Part shown: positions 8,234-16,090 of the stretch, piece by piece | How the letters are laid out: the number at the start of each line of letters is the position of its first letter | Numbering within the stretch: the stretch's first letter is position 1 | Assembly (NCBI RefSeq): GCF_030867385.1 | Contig: NZ_JAPFBJ010000003.1 | Location: forward strand, 372,001-436,000 | Reading direction: 5' to 3' | Origin: Sphingobium sp. DEHP117 | GTDB taxonomy: Bacteria > Pseudomonadota > Alphaproteobacteria > Sphingomonadales > Sphingomonadaceae | DNA length: 64,000 nt | Position numbers and translations under genes: made by a program | Notes under the pieces: generated by a model | What the model was told of the DNA's origin: nothing | Seen by the model: only the letters and a program-made list of their open reading frames with translations | Databases searched by the model: none

Positions 8234-10570
8234 TCAGAGTATCTGCCGGTTTAAACGCAGGGCATTGGTTACCACGCTAACCGACGACAAGGCCATCGCC
8301 GCCGCTGCAATCATTGGCGAGAGCAGAATGCCGAACCAGGGATAGAGCAACCCAGCTGCGACCGGCACCCCAGCAACGTTGTATATAAAGGCGAAGACGA
8401 GGTTTTGCCGGATGTTGCGCATGGTCGCCTGACTAAGCCGGCGGGCACGCACTATACCGGTCAGGTCGCCCTTCAGCAACGTGACGCCTGCGCTCTCGAT
8501 GGCGACGTCCGTGCCAGAGCCCATGGCGATGCCAACGTCAGCCGCAGCAAGCGCGGGGGCATCATTGACGCCGTCGCCCGCCATGGCCACGACCCGTCCT
8601 TCGCGCTTCAACCGCGCCACCACCGCGCTTTTCTGATCAGGCAGGACATCGGCCTCCACCTCATCGATCCCGAGCCGGCGCGCAACAGCCTCCGCGGTCG
8701 TGCGATTATCGCCGGTAAGCATCACTACCCGAATGCCTTCGCTCCGCAGGGCATTGAGAGCTTCGGGTGTCGTCTGCTTTACCGGATCGGCAATAGCGAT
8801 TGCGCCGCCGACCTGCCCGTCGATGCCGACAAAGATTGCCGTTGCGCCCTCGCGGCGCAGCTCATCCGACGCAGACGCGAGTGATACCGTGTCGACGGAT
8901 TGCTCCGACAGAAACCGGGCGTTTCCAAGAACGATGCGTTTACCCTCAACCGTGCCAAGAGCGCCGCGACCAGTAGGAGAGTCAAACTCGCTGACGGGAG
9001 CCAGCGTGAGGCTGCGTGCCTTCGCGCCTTCGACAATGGCTAGGGCAAGCGGATGTTCCGACGACTGTTCGACTGCAGCGGCGAGACGCAGGATATTTTC
9101 TTCAGTCTGACCTTGCGCAGGGATGATGGCTGTAACCGCCGGGTGCCCTTGCGTCAGAGTTCCGGTCTTATCGACGACGAGCGTATCGACCTTTTCCATA
9201 TGCTCGAGCGCCTCGGCGTTCTTGATGAGCACGCCAAGGCCGGCTCCGCGGCCAACACCGACCATAATCGACATTGGGGTGGCCAGTCCAAGGGCGCATG
9301 GGCAGGCGATGATGAGGACCGCAACTGCGGCAACAAGGCCATAAGCAAATCGGGGCTCCGGTCCCCAGATGCCCCATGCGGCGAACGCAAGGACCGCGAT
9401 GGCGATGACGACTGGCACAAACCAGCCCGAGACCTGATCGGCCATTCGTTGGATCGGTGCCCGCGAACGCTGCGCCTCGGCGACCATCTGGACGATGCGC
9501 GCGAGCATCGTGTCACGGCCGACTTTGGTTGCGATAATGATCAGCGCACCCGTCTGATTAAGCGTACCGCCTATTACGGTATCGCCGATCGACTTGGTAA
9601 CGGGCATCGACTCGCCGGTAACCATCGACTCATCGAGCGAGGAGCGTCCATCTTCGACGTTGCCGTCCACCGGCACCTTCTCGCCAGGGCGAACGCGCAG
9701 GCGATCTCCGACGTTAATTACCTCGAGGCTGACCTCTTCATCGCTGCCGTCAGCGAGAAGCCGGCGCGCGGTCTTGGGCGCGAGACCCAGGAGCGCCTTG
9801 ATAGCACCGGATGTGCGCTCGCGTGCCCGCAGTTCAAGGACTTGTCCGAGTAGGACCAACACGGTGATAACAGCGGCAGCCTCGAAATAGACCGCGACGC
9901 TGCCATCGGCATCACGAAACGCGGGCGGGAACAGAGCGGGCGCAAGCGCGGCGACCATACTGTAGATCCAAGCCACCCCCGTGCCCATCGCGATCAGCGT
10001 GAACATATTGAGGTTGCGGCTCTTGAGCGAAGCCCATCCTCGCAAAAAGAATGGCCAGCCAGCCCAGAGCACGACGGGAGTCGCGAGAACCAGCTGGATC
10101 CAGATTGACAGCCGCATTGACACGACGTTGTGAATGACCGGGAAGATGTGCCCGCCCATTTCGAGCACGAGGACCGGCACGGAAAGGACCAGGCCGATCC
10201 AGAACCGGCGGGACATATCGGCGAGTTCGGGGCTCGGCCCATCCTCCAGGCTTACTTCCGCCGGTTCGAGTGCCATACCGCAAATCGGACAAGCTCCCGG
10301 ATGATCCTGCCGCACTTCCGGATGCATGGGACAGGTCCAGATCGTTCCCGGCGGTGCATCTATCGGTTCCGCCGGTACCAGATAGTGTTCAGGGTCTGCG
10401 ACGAACTTGGCCTGGCACTTTGCGCTACAGAAGTGCCATTCACGACCCTCATGGGTGGCATGGTGCGGAGTTGTCGCTGGATTCACCTTCATCCCGCAAA
10501 CCGGGTCAGTGGCCACTATTGAGCCGTCGGCATGGCCGTGGTCATGATGATGCACATGGGTGTCATTCAT
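8234..10570 (-). CDS. copA: Copper-translocating P-type ATPase with N-terminal YHS and heavy-metal-binding domains
   Basis: A 778-residue P1B-type ATPase that exports Cu(I) from the cytoplasm. The N terminus is His-rich ([12 protein letters not shown]) and followed by a YHS domain (DPVCGMKVN to about residue 63). A small zinc-ribbon-like metal domain comes next ([21 protein letters not shown], residues 78-98) in place of the usual CxxC HMA domains. The core motifs are TGES (318-321), the transmembrane CPC (423-425), DKTGT (467-471) and GDGVND near residue 665. This layout is common in the silP/copA relatives of metal-resistance islands. It is transcribed away from the SRPBCC gene; an ACAGG-n6-CCTGT inverted repeat in the divergent gap may be a regulator site. 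Confidence 0.94.
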   Translation of the reverse strand: MNDTHVHHHDHGHADGSIVATDPVCGMKVNPATTPHHATHEGREWHFCSAKCQAKFVADPEHYLVPAEPIDAPPGTIWTCPMHPEVRQDHPGACPICGMALEPAEVSLEDGPSPELADMSRRFWIGLVLSVPVLVLEMGGHIFPVIHNVVSMRLSIWIQLVLATPVVLWAGWPFFLRGWASLKSRNLNMFTLIAMGTGVAWIYSMVAALAPALFPPAFRDADGSVAVYFEAAAVITVLVLLGQVLELRARERTSGAIKALLGLAPKTARRLLADGSDEEVSLEVINVGDRLRVRPGEKVPVDGNVEDGRSSLDESMVTGESMPVTKSIGDTVIGGTLNQTGALIIIATKVGRDTMLARIVQMVAEAQRSRAPIQRMADQVSGWFVPVVIAIAVLAFAAWGIWGPEPRFAYGLVAAVAVLIIACPCALGLATPMSIMVGVGRGAGLGVLIKNAEALEHMEKVDTLVVDKTGTLTQGHPAVTAIIPAQGQTEENILRLAAAVEQSSEHPLALAIVEGAKARSLTLAPVSEFDSPTGRGALGTVEGKRIVLGNARFLSEQSVDTVSLASASDELRREGATAIFVGIDGQVGGAIAIADPVKQTTPEALNALRSEGIRVVMLTGDNRTTAEAVARRLGIDEVEADVLPDQKSAVVARLKREGRVVAMAGDGVNDAPALAAADVGIAMGSGTDVAIESAGVTLLKGDLTGIVRARRLSQATMRNIRQNLVFAFIYNVAGVPVAAGLLYPWFGILLSPMIAAAAMALSSVSVVTNALRLNRQIL

Positions 10571-10610
10571 CGAGAGCTTCCCGGATTTGCCCGAAGGCGC
10601 GAGTGGCGAA

Positions 10611-10639
10611 GAGAGGGATAGATTGCCGGTTTGCGTAAC
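10611..10639 (+). promoter_or_regulatory. Weak match to the local ECF promoter motif, upstream of SRPBCC gene
   Basis: GAGAGGG (10611-10617), 14 nt, then TGCGTAAC (10632-10639). The spacing equals that of the strong copies, but each box carries a mismatch. It lies 38 bases before the ATG at 10678. Confidence 0.4.
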
Positions 10640-10677
10640 AGGGGCGAGCCTGTCAAAGCTGGTGAGGAGACGCTGAG

Positions 10678-11181
10678 ATGGTTAACGAGCTCCCGCAGAC
10701 CTACCGCCATCACATGTCCGAGACCGTGGCCGTGGCAACAACACCAACGGCCCTGTTCGCACTGCTCGACGACCACGACCGCCTTGCCACGCACATGATG
10801 AAGCCGTCGGCCATGATGGGCTGGAGCGCAATGAACGTGACCTTTGATGCCGGACGGGGCCGTGAGCATGGTTCCAGGATCAGCATGCGTGGAAGAATTC
10901 TTGGTCTTGAAATCGAGGTCGATGAAGTCGTGACCAAGCGTGAGCCGCCCCGCCTTAAAACCTGGACGACGCGGGGAACGCCGCGCCTTTGGGTCATCGG
11001 AGCCTACCGCATGGGCTTCGAGATCAAGCCAGACAGAACTCGCTCGCTGCTGACGATTTTCATAGACTATGAATTGCCGCGCTGGCCGTTCCGCCCGCTC
11101 GGACTGATTGCTGGCCGGTTTTATGCCCGTTGGTGCGTCAGAATGATGGCGCAGGATGCGGTCAAAGCGTTCGCCATCTGA
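10678..11181 (+). CDS. SRPBCC (START/Bet v1-like) family protein
   Basis: 167 residues, ATG start behind GAGGAG. It shows the SRPBCC pattern: an N-terminal strand with [21 protein letters not shown], a middle beta-sheet ([20 protein letters not shown], then [14 protein letters not shown]) and a long C-terminal helix ([18 protein letters not shown]). The fold binds hydrophobic ligands or acts as a chaperone; the ligand is unknown. Its place between the copper ATPase and other copper proteins, plus a weak ECF-type promoter copy upstream, suggests it belongs to the copper response. Confidence 0.75.
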   Translation: MVNELPQTYRHHMSETVAVATTPTALFALLDDHDRLATHMMKPSAMMGWSAMNVTFDAGRGREHGSRISMRGRILGLEIEVDEVVTKREPPRLKTWTTRGTPRLWVIGAYRMGFEIKPDRTRSLLTIFIDYELPRWPFRPLGLIAGRFYARWCVRMMAQDAVKAFAI

Positions 11182-11195
11182 GCGCACGGCCATAT

Positions 11196-11402
11196 TCATG
11201 GCTTCCCTGCTCTGTCGCTATGTTCGTGATGGCCATGATGACCGTGATGCATGAACAAGTGCATTAGGGGACAGGTCAGAAAAAGCGCGTAAGGAAGAAG
11301 ACCAAGTGCATGCTGCCAGTGATTTTCAAGCACCCAGAAGGCGAGCGCTGAAAGCAGTGCCCCGATCAGGAACCTCACAAACATATCGAGCTTTGCTGAC
11401 AT
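11196..11402 (-). CDS. DUF2933-like small membrane protein
   Basis: 68 residues with two hydrophobic segments (FVRFLIGALLSALAFWVL and LGLLPYALFLTCPLMHLFM) followed by a His-rich tail (MHHGHHGHHEH). The HALGLLPY..CPLMHLFMHHG signature is that of DUF2933 proteins, regularly found in copper and silver resistance islands and probably metal-binding at the inner membrane. It follows the His/Met-rich gene on the same strand and is likely co-transcribed with it. Confidence 0.75.
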   Translation of the reverse strand: MSAKLDMFVRFLIGALLSALAFWVLENHWQHALGLLPYALFLTCPLMHLFMHHGHHGHHEHSDRAGKP

Positions 11403-11464
11403 GAGATTACCCCTTCGATTGTCACCTTAACCCTGCAGGACCCGCATCCCGGCAGTGACTCAGG

Positions 11465-11791
11465 CTATGGCTTTGTTGGTGCCGGTGTCGAAGGAGTGGC
11501 ACCGTGCTTCATGTGCTCACAGCAAGGCATCTTGCAGTCAGACATGTGTTGGTGGTCCATCTGCTTTCCATCTTTCCCCTGCATATTGGCCATGCCCGCC
11601 ATTGGCTTCGCGGGATCGCAGCCTTTCGCATCCTGGCTGGCGGATGGCGAAGGCGTTACCGTAGGCGCAGCAACCGCAGGAGCGGAGCCATGGCTATGCC
11701 CGGCATGGGGGTCAGGCGCAGCTTGGGCAAAAGCCGGGCTGGCAAGTCCGACCAGCAGAATTACGGTCGCAGTCGAAAGAGCGGTTTTCAT
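11465..11791 (-). CDS. Secreted His/Met/Cys-rich putative copper-binding protein
   Basis: 108 residues with a clear signal peptide (MKTALSTATVILLVGLASPAFA). The mature part is short and low-complexity, dense in potential Cu ligands: DPHAGHSHGS, KPMAGMANMQGK, QMDHQHMSDCKMPCCEHMKHG. No known enzyme domain is present. A role as a periplasmic copper buffer or chaperone is inferred from composition and position. A strong ECF-type promoter copy starts 37 bases upstream. Confidence 0.75.
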   Translation of the reverse strand: MKTALSTATVILLVGLASPAFAQAAPDPHAGHSHGSAPAVAAPTVTPSPSASQDAKGCDPAKPMAGMANMQGKDGKQMDHQHMSDCKMPCCEHMKHGATPSTPAPTKP

Positions 11792-11827
11792 AAAGAACCT
11801 CCACTGAAAAGAAAGGCGTTCAGTGAC

Positions 11828-11856
11828 GATACGCGGCGCAATGCGTTCCCCCTCAC
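11828..11856 (-). promoter_or_regulatory. ECF-type promoter copy upstream of the His/Met-rich gene
   Basis: On the minus strand GTGAGGG (11856-11850), 14 nt, then CGCGTATC (11835-11828), 36 bases before the ATG at 11791. It matches the copies before cus, copC, copA and DUF411 in both boxes and in spacing. Confidence 0.7.
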
Positions 11857-11960
11857 TCGCGGCACCAAAATCCGATCCCCGAGCTATTGGCTGATCACTC
11901 CCGTTTTTCCCCGCCCAATCTCGAAAGGCCGACTGGCACCCGGCGGGCGGTGAAACCTTT

Positions 11961-11989
11961 TTGAGGGCCTTTGCCTTTTGACGCGTATC
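11961..11989 (+). promoter_or_regulatory. ECF-type promoter copy upstream of the DUF411 gene
   Basis: TTGAGGG (11961-11967), 14 nt, CGCGTATC (11982-11989), 33 bases before the ATG at 12023. It is divergent from the copy at 11828-11856. Confidence 0.7.
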
Positions 11990-12022
11990 GGAAGGGTGAG
12001 ATCATGTGTCGGAGGCTGTTTC

Positions 12023-12469
12023 ATGGGGTTTGAATTATCGCGTCGGCACCTTTTGGCTGGTCTCGCGCTGGTCGCCGTCCCGGCGCAAGCTGCATCGCCA
12101 ATCATTGTGCACCGCGACCCTGGATGCGGGTGCTGCGAAAAATGGACCGGAATGGCCCGGCGCATACTCGGTCGACCGATACGAGTAATCGAAGATCCAA
12201 ACCGAGCCGCGCTACATCGCCAGATCGGGATGCCTGCCAACCTCGCCTCATGTCATACTGCTTTGATAGACGGTCTGGCGTTTGAGGGTCATGTTCCGTT
12301 CGCTGACGTCAAGCGCTTGCTGGCGACCAAGCCGCGCGGCGTCCGTGGTCTGGCCGTTCCAGGGATGCCGCTCGGGTCACCTGGCATGGAGGTTCCTGGA
12401 ATGGCACCGCACAACTTCGCAGTACTGTCGTTTGGCAGCAACGCGCCTGCAATTTATTCGCGTCACTAA
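12023..12469 (+). CDS. DUF411 domain periplasmic metal-binding protein
   Basis: 148 residues, ATG start behind GGAGG; the N terminus has a twin-Arg-like leader (LSRRHLLAGLALVAVPAQA). The DUF411 core follows: IIVHRDPGCGCCEKWTGMA with the CxCC motif, then ASCHTALIDGLAFEGHVPF and IKRLL-type sequence, and a Met-rich C-terminal part (GLAVPGMPLGSPGMEVPGM). DUF411 proteins are small secreted proteins almost always found with copper or silver resistance genes and thought to bind metal. It is likely co-transcribed with the next gene and driven by the ECF-type promoter upstream. Confidence 0.88.
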   Translation: MGFELSRRHLLAGLALVAVPAQAASPIIVHRDPGCGCCEKWTGMARRILGRPIRVIEDPNRAALHRQIGMPANLASCHTALIDGLAFEGHVPFADVKRLLATKPRGVRGLAVPGMPLGSPGMEVPGMAPHNFAVLSFGSNAPAIYSRH

Positions 12470-12497
12470 CTGAGCAACCGTAGAAGGGGTGTACGAT

Positions 12498-12860
12498 ATG
12501 TTGAGAAGAACCATGCTGGCATCACTCGCAGCTGCCGCACTGATAACATCGGTGAATGCTCATGCCCAAGGCATCGGCCATACTTTTTTCATGCGCGGAT
12601 CGATTGTCGCGAATGATTCAAGTGGCACTGTCGTGTGCATCGGCCGTGCAGACGGCGCCGAAGTAGGCCAGACGCTTGACGTCTACCGGGTGACCCAGCG
12701 GCCCGGCCCCTCCAAGGGCGCGAGCAATTTCCGGCGTGACCTCGTGGGACATGTCCAGATCGAGCATGTCTTTGACGATCATTTCGCCCACGTACGCGTG
12801 CTTGATGGACGGCCCAAGAAGCACGACATCGTAGAACTCCGACGTCCGGCCCGGGATTGA
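12498..12860 (+). CDS. Secreted protein of unknown function in the copper island
   Basis: 120 residues from the ATG at 12498, which has GAAGGGG eight bases upstream; a GTG nine bases earlier is in frame but overlaps that site. A signal peptide is visible (MLRRTMLASLAAAALITSVNAHA, cleaved near AQG). The mature part is beta-rich (SIVANDSSGTVVCIGRADGA, VGQTLDVYRVTQ, VGHVQIEHVFDDHFAHVRVL) and looks like a small barrel. I do not recognise a family. It follows the DUF411 gene by 28 bases and shares its promoter. Confidence 0.7.
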   Translation: MLRRTMLASLAAAALITSVNAHAQGIGHTFFMRGSIVANDSSGTVVCIGRADGAEVGQTLDVYRVTQRPGPSKGASNFRRDLVGHVQIEHVFDDHFAHVRVLDGRPKKHDIVELRRPARD

Positions 12861-12883
12861 AACATCTGCTGTGCTTGGGCCGT

Positions 12884-12897
12884 CCGACGTTCGTCGG
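12884..12897. terminator. Short hairpin after the DUF411 operon
   Basis: CCGACG-TT-CGTCGG lies 24 bases after the stop of the secreted protein. A larger structure, GTCGCCGG (12932-12939) with CCGGCGAC (12965-12972), lies just before the convergent lipoprotein gene. Together they probably end transcription from both sides. Confidence 0.45.
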
Positions 12898-12982
12898 CTG
12901 AGCCTCGAGCCGCCGGATGTTCAGCAAACCTGTCGCCGGAAGGGATGGCAAGTGCACTTCCAATCCGGCGACGAGCTCCAAG

Positions 12983-13195
12983 TTAATTCTTCAAGATCTC
13001 CATGCAGCGCGCATGCGAGAGGTTCATCGGGTTGAGCCCGCGACCTTTCATTTCGTTGTGATCATGGACCTGACCGACACCCATCTCGCTCTCCATTTTG
13101 CGGCAGCTTTCAATTTCCGCACTGGTTGGCGGAACCGTCGCGCAGGCACCAAGAAAGATTACCGGGACAATACCCAGAACCGAGATTTTCTTCAT
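12983..13195 (-). CDS. Small lipoprotein, unknown function
   Basis: 70 residues starting at MKKISVLG with AAAGG upstream. The signal sequence ends in a lipobox FLGAC, so the mature protein should be acylated at the cysteine and anchored in a membrane facing the periplasm. The mature part has two further cysteines (ESCRKMESEMG and ARCMEILKN) and a possible metal patch VHDHNEMKGRGLNPMN. The family is not recognised. It is convergent with the DUF411 operon and divergent from the cus operon. Confidence 0.65.
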   Translation of the reverse strand: MKKISVLGIVPVIFLGACATVPPTSAEIESCRKMESEMGVGQVHDHNEMKGRGLNPMNLSHARCMEILKN

Positions 13196-13393
13196 TTGTC
13201 GCACCTTTCTCAAAGTGTTCACTCCTGCGAACGTGGCCGGTCTGGAGCCGGCTTGAATTCAGAAAACACAATGAGGGTCCGCCGTCTACGTAGCGGTGCG
13301 ATCGAGGCCATACAACCCTGCGCCGTTGGGTGGCCGCAATTTCGTGATGCCAGCGACTGCTTTCTTGTTATCTTCCAAGGCATGCGCTTGAAA

Positions 13394-13422
13394 ATGAGGG
13401 ATGCCGCGAATGCTTGCGTATC
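13394..13422 (+). promoter_or_regulatory. ECF-type promoter copy upstream of the cusCBA operon
   Basis: ATGAGGG (13394-13400), 14 nt, TGCGTATC (13415-13422), 23 bases before the ATG at 13446. Its boxes and spacing are identical to those of the copy before copC. Confidence 0.75.
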
Positions 13423-13445
13423 CCTTCTGTCGAAGGAGGGGGGCA

Positions 13446-14816
13446 ATGAGGCAGGCCGGTTCGAAAAAATCAACTGGTCTTGGGCGTTTGGCGAGCAACG
13501 TACAGACCAAAGTGACCAGACATTGTGCCCCCTCGCTCCTTCGGCTCTCGATAGTGATAGCGATCGCGCTTTCGCAGACCATTCCGCTCGATGCCGTTGC
13601 CCAGACCACGGATCAGTCCGCGACAAATGACGCTACAACCCGCCTGCGCTCCCCGTTGCGGCTTTCCGATGTCACCACAATCGCGTTGGAAAATCGCGCA
13701 GAAATAACCGCGGCAAAAGCGCGTGCCGACGCGCTGGCGCAGCGCCCTTCAATCGTGTCAGCGCTTGAAGACCCAATGGTCTCTGTTTCCGTTGATCACT
13801 ATCCCTTCCAGGGAATGATGGAAGGTGGACGTCGCTATGATCGCAGCATCAGCGTCGAACAGAAATTCCCGCTGTCGGGCGTCTTGTCACACCGGCGATC
13901 CGCAGCCGTAGCGGACGCCGACAGGGCAAACGCGCTCACAGCGGTTACTGAACTGGATGTGGTGCTCGGCGCACAGCGCGCATTTTTCATGCTGCTGGAG
14001 CGCAGACGCATGAAACCAGTTATCGACGAGCAGATCGACCTGGCCGCTCTGCTGGTTGATGTCGCGGCTAGTCGTTATGCAAGTGGCCGTGGGACACAGG
14101 CTGACGTTCTGAGAGCAGAAGCCGAGCTCGCCCGAATCAAGTCGAAGCGGCAGGCCTTGGATGCCCAGATCCGGGGTGCAGAAGCTATGCTCAATGCAGC
14201 GCTCGGTCGTCCGATCGCCGCTGAAATTCCAGAGCTGGCGTATCGCGCAAGCCTGGATGGCCCAGGGTCGATTGCCGAGGTGCTTGAACTTGCAGAGGGC
14301 CGGCCAGAACTGGCGGCAGGAACTGCGGAAGTTCGGCGCGCAAGTGCAGAATCGCGGGTGATGCGATCGATGTACAAGCCGATGGCGACCGTAAAGGCAG
14401 GCTATGCCGAGACCATGGCTGAGGGACCGGGCGCAATGCTGATGGTGGGGGTCAGCATTCCGATCTGGCGGAAGCGACTGAGCAGCGGCGTAGCAGAGGC
14501 GCAAGCCATGGAGCGCATGGCTGATGCCGACCTTGCCGCGATGCGCAGAATGGTCGCCGGCGAAGCACTCGCAGCCCGTGAAGAAGTCGTATCCGCCCAG
14601 GTGCAGGTCAATCTGCTCCGTCAGGACGTGCTCCCGCGCGCGAAAGTCGCATTCGATGCTGCGCTTGGCAGCTATTCGTCAGGCCAGGGAACGCTTTTCA
14701 CGGTGATCGATGCCGCACAGGCACTGTGGCAGGCACAGGGGGACGAAGTCATGGCCGAATCGGCCTTGGGTGAGGCTTGGGCAAAGCTGGAACGAGCAAC
14801 CGGGGGGCGCTCATGA
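13446..14816 (+). CDS. cusC: TolC-family outer membrane efflux protein (CusC-type)
   Basis: 456 residues. I use the ATG at 13446 behind an exceptionally strong GGAGGGGGG; an earlier ATG at 13401 would fall inside the promoter spacer. A signal-type hydrophobic segment (LRLSIVIAIALSQTIPLDAVA) follows a basic N terminus. The body is the helical outer-membrane efflux repeat: LSDVTTIALENRAEITAAKA, LEDPMVSVSVDHYPFQGMM, a long coiled region with RYASGRGTQADVLRAEAELA, and its repeat FDAALGSYSSGQGTLFTVID. It forms the exit duct of the tripartite copper pump. The stop overlaps the adaptor start (ATGA). Confidence 0.9.
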   Translation: MRQAGSKKSTGLGRLASNVQTKVTRHCAPSLLRLSIVIAIALSQTIPLDAVAQTTDQSATNDATTRLRSPLRLSDVTTIALENRAEITAAKARADALAQRPSIVSALEDPMVSVSVDHYPFQGMMEGGRRYDRSISVEQKFPLSGVLSHRRSAAVADADRANALTAVTELDVVLGAQRAFFMLLERRRMKPVIDEQIDLAALLVDVAASRYASGRGTQADVLRAEAELARIKSKRQALDAQIRGAEAMLNAALGRPIAAEIPELAYRASLDGPGSIAEVLELAEGRPELAAGTAEVRRASAESRVMRSMYKPMATVKAGYAETMAEGPGAMLMVGVSIPIWRKRLSSGVAEAQAMERMADADLAAMRRMVAGEALAAREEVVSAQVQVNLLRQDVLPRAKVAFDAALGSYSSGQGTLFTVIDAAQALWQAQGDEVMAESALGEAWAKLERATGGRS

Positions 14817-16090
14817 AGACCTATTCGAGGCGCGCACTGATTGCGAGCGCCGTCATTCCTGTCGGATTGCTGGTGGGAATTCTGGCCATCCAGGCTCAGC
14901 GGGAGAAGTGGCCATTTGCGCCGACACATTCGGTTGGCAATAGCGATCTGGATTCCAAATCCCATGCGCCCGGCAGCCAGGCCACCGACCGCAGCGCCGT
15001 GCGGACGACCGTCGAGTTGACAGGCAAGCAGGCCGAAATGCTTGGGATCAAGTTTGAAACGGCCGAAGTGCGGCAATTCGACGAAACGGTCTCGGGCGTC
15101 GCGGCCGCTGTCATCGACGAGTCCCGGATAGTCGAAGTCCATCCGCGCGTGTCGGGATGGCTAGAGCAGCTGTACGTGCGCACTACCGGTCAGACCGTTC
15201 GCGCCGGACAGGCTCTTGGCGCAGTATTCTCGCAGGAACTCTATGCCTCTCAGCTGGAGTATCTGGCTGCGCTGCGGCGGAAAAACACCGCGCCCGCCAG
15301 TGTTGTCCTGGCAGCGGGCAAGACCCGACTCCGGGTGCTGGGCATGAGTGAGGGCGAAATAAGGCGTCTTGAAAACACGGGGCGCCCCAACCGTCTGGTC
15401 ACTATTACTGCGCCGAAAAGCGGCTTTGTCCTCGATCGGGGTGTCACGCAGGGCATTTCTGTCGATCCTTCGACCAATATCCTGTCCATCGCGGACGCGG
15501 GACAGCTTTGGGTGATTGCCGAGATCGCGGAAGCTGACGCTGGCCGGGTGCGGCTTGGCTCGACCGCCTCCCTCTCGTTTCCACTCTCGGGTCGCCCCCC
15601 GTTCATTGCGAGAGTGGACTTTATTTACCCGACCCTGACCGAGCGAACCAGGTCGATAAGGGTCCGCATGTCCGTGCCCAACATTGGTGGGGCGCTCCGT
15701 CCGGGCATGTATGGGACCGCGCAGATTTCCGCAGCGCCGCGTGAAGCCATTACCGTTGGTCGCGATGCAGTGATCGATACAGGGCTCTCCCAACACGTGT
15801 TCGTGCGAACTGGAGCCAATCGCTTCGAGCCCCGGCAGGTCAAGCTTGGCGCGAAGACGGCCGATTGCGTCGAAATTCTACAAGGCCTCGCTGCAGGTGA
15901 GCAGGTGGTCTCCGCCGGGGTGTTTCTGCTCGATTCCGAGAGCCGCCTTTGGGCGTCCGGAGCCACTGGCCACGGCGGTCATGGCGGTGGCGCTTCCGGA
16001 GAGAAAGATGGCAAGGCCATGCCGAGCGAGGCGCCACGTGAAGGTTCGCCTGGCGCCTCGGCTGGCGCGCATAGCGGACATCAGCGGTGA
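14813..16090 (+). CDS. cusB: Efflux RND transporter periplasmic adaptor (CusB-type)
   Basis: 425 residues beginning at the ATG that overlaps the cusC stop. It has an N-terminal membrane anchor or signal (LIASAVIPVGLLVGILAIQA), a beta-barrel/lipoyl region (VVEVHPRVSGWLEQLYVRTT-like), an alpha-hairpin near residues 140-190, and LVTITAPKSGFVLDRGVTQG. The C-terminal membrane-proximal domain ends in LAAGEQVVSAGVFLLDSESR, followed by a Gly/His-rich tail (GHGGHGGGASGEKDGK, GAHSGHQR). It links the RND pump to the outer-membrane channel; the His-rich tail may bind copper. Confidence 0.92.
   Translation: MKTYSRRALIASAVIPVGLLVGILAIQAQREKWPFAPTHSVGNSDLDSKSHAPGSQATDRSAVRTTVELTGKQAEMLGIKFETAEVRQFDETVSGVAAAVIDESRIVEVHPRVSGWLEQLYVRTTGQTVRAGQALGAVFSQELYASQLEYLAALRRKNTAPASVVLAAGKTRLRVLGMSEGEIRRLENTGRPNRLVTITAPKSGFVLDRGVTQGISVDPSTNILSIADAGQLWVIAEIAEADAGRVRLGSTASLSFPLSGRPPFIARVDFIYPTLTERTRSIRVRMSVPNIGGALRPGMYGTAQISAAPREAITVGRDAVIDTGLSQHVFVRTGANRFEPRQVKLGAKTADCVEILQGLAAGEQVVSAGVFLLDSESRLWASGATGHGGHGGGASGEKDGKAMPSEAPREGSPGASAGAHSGHQR

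Noticed and set aside
13260..13285. ATGAGGG in the cus/lipoprotein gap as a further ECF copy
   Set aside because: No GCGTAT box follows at 14-15 bases; only TACGTAG is found, so the second box is missing.
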